Of a DNA stretch of 42,278 bases, positions 34,818 through 42,278 are shown one piece after another. The stretch covers positions 1-42,278 of the forward strand of contig DVMR01000066.1 in assembly GCA_018714845.1 (NCBI GenBank), in the 5' to 3' direction. This DNA comes from Candidatus Ventrousia excrementavium. GTDB lineage: Bacteria > Bacillota > Clostridia > Oscillospirales > Butyricicoccaceae. A program made the position numbers and the translations under genes. Positions within the stretch are counted from its first letter, which is position 1. Each line of letters opens with the position of its first letter. The notes beneath the pieces are model-generated. The model had not been told where the DNA came from and ran no database searches. It worked only from the letters and a program-made list of their open reading frames with translations.

Positions 34818-34845
34818 TTGACTTTTTGCCGGATTGCGGTATAAT
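34818..34845 (+). promoter_or_regulatory. Promoter of divIC
   Basis: TTGACT (34818-34823), a 16-base spacer and a perfect TATAAT (34840-34845), giving a leader of about 90 bases. Confidence 0.75.
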
Positions 34846-34944
34846 AAGAAACAAGTAACCTGTGTATGAATGCCTTTATCATCTCAGCTGAGATGTTTTT
34901 TGCGGGCCTGTCCCTGCCGTTGATTTGATGAAATCGAGGAGCCG

Positions 34945-35229
34945 ATGAGAAGAAAAAAGCGTGTGGGTCTTGCCACAAAGATTTTTGTTGCAATATTTGC
35001 AGTGTACGCAGCTTTTACGCTGGTGTCACTGCAAATCCAAATCAGCGCCAAGAGGGAAGAGCAGGCGGCGCTGCAGGCGCAGATTGAAGAGCAGAGCCTG
35101 CGCAACGCCGAGATCGAGGCCCTTTTAAACAGCGAGGATAACGACGAATACATTGCGCGCATCGCGCGTGACAAGTTGGGTTATGTGTCACCGGGCGAGC
35201 GTGTGTTTGTCGATATTTCCAGCAAATAA
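34945..35229 (+). CDS. divIC: Septum formation initiator, DivIC/FtsB type
   Basis: 94 residues. A basic cytosolic tail (MRRKKRVG) leads to one membrane helix (IFVAIFAVYAAFTLVSL), then a coiled coil with the heptads of REEQAALQAQIEEQSLRNAE, then YIARIARDKLGYVSPGE. The extracytoplasmic coil pairs with FtsL and DivIB in the divisome. The ATG at 34945 follows GAGGAG. Followed by yabR, as in Bacillus. Confidence 0.93.
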   Translation: MRRKKRVGLATKIFVAIFAVYAAFTLVSLQIQISAKREEQAALQAQIEEQSLRNAEIEALLNSEDNDEYIARIARDKLGYVSPGERVFVDISSK

Positions 35230-35257
35230 AGGTTTCAGGAGGACAGCACAGGTACAT

Positions 35258-35659
35258 ATGGATTTACAGGTGGGTTCTATTTACGAGGGAAAAGTCACCG
35301 GTATCACCAAGTTTGGCGCTTTTGTGTCATTGCCCGGGGGGAAATCGGGCATGGTGCATATCTCAGAGGTCGCTAATGCGTATGTCGATGATATCCACAA
35401 TTACCTGACCGAAGGGCAGACCGTCACCGTCAAGCTCATTGGCATTGATCAGCTCAACCGCATCAATCTGTCGGTCAAAAAAGCTGTGCCCGAGCAGCCG
35501 GCCGGTGTTGCGCCTCCGCCTCCGGTGCGCAGCACGATCCCCAAATCAGACGACAGCTCGTTTGAGGATAAGCTGCGCCAGTTTATGCAGACAAGTGAAA
35601 GCAAAATGTCCGATTTGCGGGCCGGGGCCGATAAACGCGGCCGCCGCCGAGGACGATAA
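35258..35659 (+). CDS. yabR: S1 RNA-binding domain protein (YabR)
   Basis: 133 residues. An S1 domain fills residues 1-72 (GSIYEGKVTGITKFGAFVSL, GMVHISEVANAYVDDIHNYL, VKLIGIDQLNRINLSVK). A Pro-rich linker and a basic tail (DKRGRRRGR) follow. Like YabR it lies right after divIC. RNA-binding role by family; target unknown. RBS AGGAGG. Confidence 0.92.
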   Translation: MDLQVGSIYEGKVTGITKFGAFVSLPGGKSGMVHISEVANAYVDDIHNYLTEGQTVTVKLIGIDQLNRINLSVKKAVPEQPAGVAPPPPVRSTIPKSDDSSFEDKLRQFMQTSESKMSDLRAGADKRGRRRGR

Positions 35660-35666
35660 ACAGCAG

Positions 35667-35693
35667 GGCGCGGCCGTTTGGCTGCGCCTTTTG
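35667..35693 (+). terminator. Terminator after yabR
   Basis: Stem GGCGCGGCC / GGCTGCGCC (one mismatch-type G.T) with a 4-base loop, then TTTT. A second perfect hairpin GCGCCTGC / GCAGGCGC follows at 35718-35738, preceded by an A-run, so it would terminate minus-strand transcripts. Confidence 0.65.
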
Positions 35694-35894
35694 TCTTTGG
35701 CAGGGCAAAAAAAGAGCGCCTGCTTTACGCAGGCGCCAAGCTGGGGTTGTGGGGATAAAGATATGAACGGTGCTTTGAAGGAGATGACCGCAGCCACTGG
35801 CCAGGGGCTGTCCTTCGTACATAGGATACCACGGACAAGCTGAAAAATGTGTCAAAATATGGCTGTGAAAAAAGATAAACGGAGGGAAATGATC

Positions 35895-37034
35895 ATGCGC
35901 ATCACAAACGGAAAGCTGCTGACCATGGAAGGCCAGTGCTTTGAAAAAGGCTATGTCGATTTTGAAAACGGCGTCATCACCTCATTCGGGGATATGCAGA
36001 GCGCGCCCGCGGCGTCAGGAGAGGTCCTGAACGCCGAAGGCGGCTATATCATGCCGGGCATGATTGACGCGCATACGCATATCGGCATCAGCGAAGAATC
36101 GGTGCGCTCTGAGGGTGAGGACTGCAATGAGATTACCGACCCGGTTACGCCGCAGATGCGCGCCATAGACGGTATTTATCCCAGCGAGAACGCTTTTGTT
36201 CGCGCGGTCGAAGCCGGTGTCACCTCGGCCGTTATCGGGCCGGGCAGCGCCAACGTCATCGGCGGGCAGATGTGCTTTGCCAAGCTGTGGGGCGACCGGA
36301 TTGACGATATGATTGTCAAAGCCCCCTGTGCCATGAAAATGGCGCTCGGTGAAAACCCCAAGCGCTGCTACGGCTCGCAGCATAAAACGCCGCAGACCCG
36401 CATGGCCAGCGCGTTTCTCATGCGCGAGGCCTTTATCAAGACCCAGAGATACATGCAGAAGCTGGAAAAGGACCCTGACGGCACGGCGTATGACGCCAAG
36501 TGCGAGGCGCTCATTCCGGTGCTTAGGCGCGAGCTTGTGGCGCATATTCACTGCCACCGCGCTGACGATATTCTGACAGCTATCCGCATTGCATCCGAGT
36601 TCAACATCCGCTATAACATCATCCACACAACGGACGGCGCTGCCTGCGCCGAATACATCCGCCAGACCGGCGTGATTCCCGTGGTCGGCCCTGTTTTGAT
36701 GACGAGCGGAAAGCCCGAGACGGCCCATCATGCCTACGGCACGGCCGGCGCATTGGAAAAGGCGGGAATCGAAGTGGCTCTGACGACCGACCATCCGGTC
36801 GCGCCGCTGGATTTGCTGCCGGTCAGCGCGGCCCTGTGCGTGCGTGACGGCCTGAGCATGGAGGGCGCTCTGCGCGGCGTCACCATCAACGCGGCCAAGG
36901 TCGGCGGTGTTGACGACCGCGTCGGCTCGATCAAGGTGGGCAAAGACGCGGACATCGTTGTGTTTACCGGTCATCCGTTTGAATTCCTCAGCAAGACACG
37001 CGCTGTTTTTGTCAGCGGAAAGCGTGTCAAATAG
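35895..37034 (+). CDS. Amidohydrolase, imidazolonepropionase-like
   Basis: 379 residues. Amidohydrolase barrel with the metal motif DAHTHIG (HxH near 60), IHCHRADDILTA, IIHTTDGA and ALTTDHPVAPLDLLPV, then a beta-sandwich made from both ends (RITNGKLLTMEG; IKVGKDADIVVFTGHPFEF). The histidine set matches a group of secreted or cytosolic imidazolonepropionase-like enzymes with unknown substrates. I start at the ATG at 35895, 8 bases after GGAGGG; the ATG at 35889 is too close. Stands alone. Confidence 0.88.
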   Translation: MRITNGKLLTMEGQCFEKGYVDFENGVITSFGDMQSAPAASGEVLNAEGGYIMPGMIDAHTHIGISEESVRSEGEDCNEITDPVTPQMRAIDGIYPSENAFVRAVEAGVTSAVIGPGSANVIGGQMCFAKLWGDRIDDMIVKAPCAMKMALGENPKRCYGSQHKTPQTRMASAFLMREAFIKTQRYMQKLEKDPDGTAYDAKCEALIPVLRRELVAHIHCHRADDILTAIRIASEFNIRYNIIHTTDGAACAEYIRQTGVIPVVGPVLMTSGKPETAHHAYGTAGALEKAGIEVALTTDHPVAPLDLLPVSAALCVRDGLSMEGALRGVTINAAKVGGVDDRVGSIKVGKDADIVVFTGHPFEFLSKTRAVFVSGKRVK

Positions 37035-37186
37035 GGGAGGCAGGCTGTAAAGCAGGTGTGATTTCTGTCAGGCTTTTGGGTTTGTTTACAAAATATGCTG
37101 GTTTTTATGGCGCCGTTGTGGTATGATAGTAAAAAGCGGGAGATGATTTGCCGCTTTTGCAAACATAGGAAAGGAGAGTCGTTTTT

Positions 37187-37717
37187 ATGACCATTCGCTT
37201 CACTGAAAGAAAGGTTACTGTTTCCGACGACCTCAAGGCATATGCCACTAAAAAATGCGAAAAGCTGGACCGCTATTTTGACCGCGATTCTTCGGCGTTT
37301 GTCACCTTCAGCATTGAGCGCGGCCGCCACACCGCTGAAATCACCGTGCAGCACGCGGGCATGTATTTCCGCGCCCAGGAGCAGACGGGCGATATGTATG
37401 CATCTATTGACGGCGCGGTTTCAAGCATTGAGCGCCAGATCCTGAAAAATAAGACCCGCCTTGAAAAGCGGCTGCGCAAGGGCGCCTTTGACAGAAGCAT
37501 CCCTGCTCCTGAGCCCGTTGAAGAAGAAAGTGAGTTTGATTTGGTCCGCGTCAAGCCGGTCGATGTCAAACCCATGACGGTTGACGATGCCATTTTGCAG
37601 ATGAACCTGCTGGGGCATGAGTTCTTCTTTTTCAGCAATATTGATGAAAAGGAAAAGCCCTGTGTGGTGTACAAGCGCAAAAACGGCGGCTACGGCATGT
37701 TGGTGGCCGGCGAATAA
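37187..37717 (+). CDS. hpf: Ribosome hibernation-promoting factor, long form
   Basis: 176 residues. The N-terminal HPF/YfiA domain starts MTIRFTERKVTVSDDLKAYA. A linker leads to the C-terminal dimerisation domain (VRVKPVDVKPMTVDDAILQM, then YKRKNGGYGMLVAGE). The long form pairs two 70S ribosomes into inactive 100S particles in stationary phase. RBS AAAGGAG. A TATGAT box with TGTGG before it lies about 65 bases upstream, followed by a small leader hairpin (about 37131-37157). Confidence 0.95.
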   Translation: MTIRFTERKVTVSDDLKAYATKKCEKLDRYFDRDSSAFVTFSIERGRHTAEITVQHAGMYFRAQEQTGDMYASIDGAVSSIERQILKNKTRLEKRLRKGAFDRSIPAPEPVEEESEFDLVRVKPVDVKPMTVDDAILQMNLLGHEFFFFSNIDEKEKPCVVYKRKNGGYGMLVAGE

Positions 37718-37769
37718 ACAGGCCTGGCACGGCGCACTGCGCCGGTATGGGTTGCTGAAAGATAACAGC

Positions 37770-37799
37770 GGGCGGCGGTCCTGTGACCGCCGCCCTTTT
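37770..37799 (+). terminator. Terminator after hpf
   Basis: Eleven-bp perfect stem GGGCGGCGGTC / GACCGCCGCCC with a 4-base loop, then TTTT. Confidence 0.88.
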
Positions 37800-37895
37800 G
37801 CGCGCCGGGAGCAGACGTCTGCGTCTGCTTTGCACGATGGTTTGCTTTTTGTGAGCTCTGTGGCCTGTGCAGCGGGCAGCCATTTTACAAAAACC

Positions 37896-37924
37896 TTGCA
37901 TTGTATGTAAAAATAAGGCATAAT
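37896..37924 (+). promoter_or_regulatory. Promoter of the RNA methyltransferase gene
   Basis: TTGCAT (37896-37901), a 17-base spacer and CATAAT (37919-37924). The RNA would begin with a hairpin TTACCGCA / TGCGGTAA (37930-37960) placed before the RBS. Confidence 0.65.
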
Positions 37925-37982
37925 AAAAGTTACCGCACGCGTGCAGAATGGATGCGGTAAAATGGAAAAAGGATGTTGATCC

Positions 37983-39095
37983 ATGTCATTTCAGTTCAGC
38001 GTTCCCTGCCTGATGGGGGTCGAGGCCCTGGTGGCGGACGAGCTGCGCTTTAACCACTTTGAAAACGTGCAGGCGGAAAATGGACGTGTGCTGTTCACCG
38101 GCGAGTGGAAGGACTGCGCGCGGGCCAATGTCATTGTCCGGTGCGGCGAGCGTGTTCTGCTGCGGCTGGGGGCCTTTAGGGCCGAAACCTTTGACCAGCT
38201 GTTCGAGGGAGTGCGCGCGCTGCCGTGGGAGGACTTTATCGGCCGCAGCGACGCCTTTCCGGTCAAAGGACACAGCCTGCATTCCAAGCTGTTCAGCGTG
38301 CCGGACTGCCAGAAAATCATTAAAAAAGCGGTCGTTCGGCGGCTTGAAAGCGTGTACGGCCAATCGTGGTTTGAAGAGAGCGGCGCCAAATGCCAAATCC
38401 AGTTTTCGATTATCCGGGACGTGTGCGAGGTCTCTCTTGACACCACGGGTCCGGCGCTGTACAAGCGCGGCTATAAGCTGAACGCCCCCGAAGCCACCCT
38501 GCGCGAGACGCTGGCTGCATCGATGGTCAAGCTGGCCCGCTACCGCGGGCGTGAGGATTTTCTCGACCCCTTCTGCGGCGCGGGAACCATTGCCATTGAG
38601 GCGGCGATGGCGGCAAACCGCATCGCGCCGGGCGCACGCCGGGATTTTGATGCTGAGGACTGGGGATGTGTACCGGTTGATGTGTTTGACGAGGTCCGCC
38701 AGGCGGCCATTGCTGAGGAAAAGCACGAGGCACTTTCACTGACAGCCTCGGACATTTCAGCAGAGGCTGTCGAGCTGACGCGTGAGAACGCGCGCCGCGC
38801 CGGTGTGGCTGACTGCATCCGCATTGAGCGGGCGGACGCGCTTTCACTTTCGTACCGGGACCGCAGTGGAATTCTGATGACTAACCCGCCTTATGGCGTT
38901 CGTCTGCTCGATGTTGAGCAGGCGCGCGAAATTTACAGTGAGCTGGGCAGGCTGACGCGCGGTGCGCCGGCGCTCAAGCAGTATATCCTGACATCGGATG
39001 AAAGCTTTGAGCAAATGTACGGCCGCCCCTGCGACAAAAAGCGCAAGCTGTACAACGGTATGCTCAAGTGCGGACTGTATATGTATTTCAAATGA
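37983..39095 (+). CDS. THUMP-domain class I SAM-dependent RNA methyltransferase (RlmL-N/YpsC type)
   Basis: 370 residues. The N-terminal THUMP region begins FQFSVPCLMGVEALVADELR, and the catalytic domain has FLDPFCGAGTIAIEAA and the NPPYGVRL motif (NPPY marks exocyclic N methylation). The length and order match the family of B. subtilis YpsC, the counterpart of the N-terminal half of E. coli RlmL that makes m2G in 23S rRNA. RBS AAAGGATG. The following lipid kinase gene starts near or over its stop. Confidence 0.92.
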   Translation: MSFQFSVPCLMGVEALVADELRFNHFENVQAENGRVLFTGEWKDCARANVIVRCGERVLLRLGAFRAETFDQLFEGVRALPWEDFIGRSDAFPVKGHSLHSKLFSVPDCQKIIKKAVVRRLESVYGQSWFEESGAKCQIQFSIIRDVCEVSLDTTGPALYKRGYKLNAPEATLRETLAASMVKLARYRGREDFLDPFCGAGTIAIEAAMAANRIAPGARRDFDAEDWGCVPVDVFDEVRQAAIAEEKHEALSLTASDISAEAVELTRENARRAGVADCIRIERADALSLSYRDRSGILMTNPPYGVRLLDVEQAREIYSELGRLTRGAPALKQYILTSDESFEQMYGRPCDKKRKLYNGMLKCGLYMYFK

Positions 39096-39109
39096 GCAGA
39101 GGGGACGAC

Positions 39110-40072
39110 ATGGAAATGGATGACAGCAAACACATATTTATTGTCAATCCTGCCGCCGGGCCGCGTGACAGGACGACCGAAATCGCCGGCGCCATCCGGG
39201 CCGCGACGGTGCGCAGGCCCATTGACTATGAAATACAGATTACCGATGCGCCGCGTCATGCGATTTCGCTGGTCCAGCGGGCTGCGGATATGTACCCCGG
39301 CCGCCCCCTGCGCTTTTATGCCTGCGGCGGCGATGGGACGCTGAAGGAGGTTGCCGAGGGCTGCCTGCATGTGCCGAATGCTGCATTTACGCATTATCCG
39401 GCCGGCACGGGCAACGACTTTATCAAGGTCTTCGGCAAAGGCGCAGACCGCTTTCACGACCTGGGGCAGCTGATTGGCGGCGAAATTATTCAGGTCGACG
39501 GCATCGAGTCTGACTGCGGGCTGGCCCTGAATGTCCTGAGCGTCGGCGTGGACGCCCGTGTGGCTCACAGTATGCAGAAGTACAAGCGCTTTCCTCTTTT
39601 GGGAAGCCAGGGACCCTACCTGGTCGCGGCAGTGGAAGAAGTTGTCAAGGGCCTGGTCCAGTCATACGGCGTGACAGTGGACGGGCAGAGCTATGACGGC
39701 CGCTATACGCTGATTATCGCCGTGAACGGCTATTGTTATGGCGGCGGCTTTATGCCGGTACCGGAATCCAGCGTGGATGACGGTATTTTGGACGTGCTGC
39801 TCGTCCATGCGGTCAGCCGGGCCACAGCCGCAAAAGTCATCGGGGCTTATAAAAACGGATATTACCGCGATTATCCGCAGTACATCACCCATCTGCGGGC
39901 ACGGGAGCTGACCATCTACTCTCTGGGCGGAAAGCAGATGGATGTCAATATGGACGGCGAAATCGTTCGCACCGGCCATGTGGGCATGCGCATTGCTGAA
40001 AAGCAGATGCGTGTCATCGTGCCGGTTGGTGTACGTCCTGAGGTGCGTACACCGCGTTCCCGCCGGCAATAA
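39110..40072 (+). CDS. Diacylglycerol kinase-family lipid kinase (DgkB/YegS type)
   Basis: 320 residues. Motifs IVNPAAGPRDR, YACGGDGTLKEVAEG (the GGDGT nucleotide loop) and YPAGTGNDFIK are complete, and later DGEIVRTGH belongs to the C-terminal sandwich. It phosphorylates diacylglycerol or a related lipid with ATP. The ATG at 39110 follows AGAGGGG; the ATG at 39092, overlapping the upstream stop, is an alternative. Confidence 0.92.
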   Translation: MEMDDSKHIFIVNPAAGPRDRTTEIAGAIRAATVRRPIDYEIQITDAPRHAISLVQRAADMYPGRPLRFYACGGDGTLKEVAEGCLHVPNAAFTHYPAGTGNDFIKVFGKGADRFHDLGQLIGGEIIQVDGIESDCGLALNVLSVGVDARVAHSMQKYKRFPLLGSQGPYLVAAVEEVVKGLVQSYGVTVDGQSYDGRYTLIIAVNGYCYGGGFMPVPESSVDDGILDVLLVHAVSRATAAKVIGAYKNGYYRDYPQYITHLRARELTIYSLGGKQMDVNMDGEIVRTGHVGMRIAEKQMRVIVPVGVRPEVRTPRSRRQ

Positions 40073-40079
40073 AGAAGCA

Positions 40080-40117
40080 AAGAGCTGCCAGAAAAGGGAT
40101 TTCGGGCGGCTCTTTTC
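40080..40117 (+). terminator. Terminator after the lipid kinase gene
   Basis: Stem AGAGCTGCC / GGCGGCTCT (one T.G pair) with a 15-base loop, then TTTT. Confidence 0.65.
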
Positions 40118-40158
40118 CATTTGTTACAATTATTTAAAAAATTTTTTTGCTTAAGGGC

Positions 40159-40186
40159 TTGCAAAATCCGCAGACTGTGTTATGAT
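40159..40186 (+). promoter_or_regulatory. Promoter of groESL
   Basis: TTGCAA (40159-40164), a 16-base spacer and TATGAT (40181-40186), directly upstream of the CIRCE operator. Confidence 0.75.
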
Positions 40187-40197
40187 TATAACTGTTG

Positions 40198-40224
40198 TTA
40201 GCACTCGATGTTTGTGAGTGCTAA
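40198..40224 (+). promoter_or_regulatory. CIRCE operator (HrcA binding site)
   Basis: Exact consensus TTAGCACTC, nine bases, GAGTGCTAA. It overlaps the transcription start region of groES, so the HrcA repressor controls groESL by heat shock. Confidence 0.98.
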
Positions 40225-40251
40225 ATACTACAGAGATGAGAGGTTTTGATT

Positions 40252-40536
40252 ATGAAACTTGTACCGTTACAGGACAGAGTGGTCGTCAAGATGATTGAGA
40301 TGGAGGAGACCACCAAGAGCGGCATCATCCTGACCGGCTCGGCCAAGGAAAAGCCGCAGGTTGCCGAGGTCCTGGCAGTCGGCCCGGGCGGACTGGTCGA
40401 CGGCAAAGAGGTCAAGATGACTGTCAAGGTCGGCGATAAAGTCATCACCAGCAAATATTCAGGCACCGAAGTCAAGCTGGATAACGAAGAGCTCATCATT
40501 GTCCGCCAGGGCGATATTCTGGCTATTGTCGAGTAA
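40252..40536 (+). CDS. groES: Co-chaperonin GroES
   Basis: 94 residues. MKLVPLQDRVVVKMIEMEET, the mobile loop TTKSGIILTGSAKEKPQ and the C-terminal EELIIVRQGDILAIVE are standard. Forms the heptameric lid of GroEL. The ATG at 40252 has a weak SD (GAGAGG). Regulated by CIRCE. Confidence 0.98.
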   Translation: MKLVPLQDRVVVKMIEMEETTKSGIILTGSAKEKPQVAEVLAVGPGGLVDGKEVKMTVKVGDKVITSKYSGTEVKLDNEELIIVRQGDILAIVE

Positions 40537-40552
40537 CATACGATTTATTTAG

Positions 40553-42193
<1,641 letters not shown>

Positions 42194-42224
42194 AATCCAG
42201 CCAGTACAAGTTGAATCCATTTTC

Positions 42225-42259
42225 CTGCGGCACTGCTTTGTCAGTGCCGCAGTTTTTTT
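42225..42259 (+). terminator. Terminator of groESL
   Basis: Eleven-bp perfect stem CTGCGGCACTG / CAGTGCCGCAG with a 6-base loop, then seven T. Confidence 0.93.
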
Positions 42260-42278
42260 ATACATGCAAAACTGCGAA

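Noticed and set aside
35718..35738. Start of a repeat array or CRISPR
   Set aside because: A single GC-rich hairpin with no second copy; it fits a terminator for the minus strand.
37718..37982. Small RNA gene between hpf and the methyltransferase
   Set aside because: Only the hpf terminator, a second short GCAGACG/CGTCTGC hairpin and the next promoter are visible; no promoter ahead of the hairpin supports a separate RNA.

Overview
The window is a stretch of bacterial chromosome, about 42 kb, GC-rich and densely coded, most consistent with a spore-forming Clostridia member, probably of the Oscillospiraceae/Ruminococcaceae type. This is inferred from content. It carries sporulation genes (sigK, yabP, yabQ, a YlmC/YmxH protein, a SpoVB/YabM-type flippase), a group-B-like [FeFe] hydrogenase, hemZ, HPr kinase, a thiamine ECF S-component under a TPP riboswitch, and groESL behind a CIRCE element. 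I see no tRNA, rRNA, CRISPR array, transposase or recombinase inside the window.

Left edge (1-2314): a visibly AT-rich accessory segment. It holds a Fic protein whose start lies off the edge, and an overlapping two-gene pair: an unrecognised soluble protein, then a coiled-coil protein with two membrane helices. It abuts the 3' end of sigK (minus strand). SigK has its pro-sequence and its core sigma regions, but it stops inside the recognition helix of region 4.2, right after SRSYVSR, and loses the conserved C-terminal tail. The simplest reading is that an accessory element interrupts sigK, as skin-type elements do in other spore formers. The missing 3' end, and any recombinase, would lie to the left of position 1. 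This is the most interesting observation here.

2960-9486: a zinc-ribbon/yedF/Se-S-carrier operon linked to selenium metabolism, a hypoxanthine-DNA glycosylase, a small helical protein, an ACT-domain protein, and a BlaI/BlaR1-type repressor-sensor pair with a clear promoter flanked by operator sites. A conserved unknown protein follows. 9487-16625: a MATE transporter, rpmB, hprK, the hydrogenase, the TPP riboswitch with its terminator and thiT, a PRC-barrel sporulation protein, and a lipoprotein.

16626-27121: rpsB-tsf with a structured leader and an intergenic terminator, an AbgB-like M20 amidohydrolase, recJ, and then a tightly overlapping run relA/spoT-dtd-MBL hydrolase-hemZ. 27122-35693: a second zinc-ribbon protein, purine nucleoside phosphorylase with an MTA/SAH deaminase (purine and methylthio salvage), and the conserved yabM-mazG-yabO-yabP-yabQ-divIC-yabR sporulation/division block, into which hup and a DegV gene are inserted.

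35694-42278: an amidohydrolase, the ribosome hibernation factor hpf, a THUMP-type RNA methyltransferase, a lipid kinase, and the CIRCE-controlled groES-groEL operon, ended by a strong terminator. The only gene-free stretch over 300 bases is 13805-14223. It holds the divergent hydrogenase and thiT promoters, a leader hairpin, the TPP riboswitch and its terminator.
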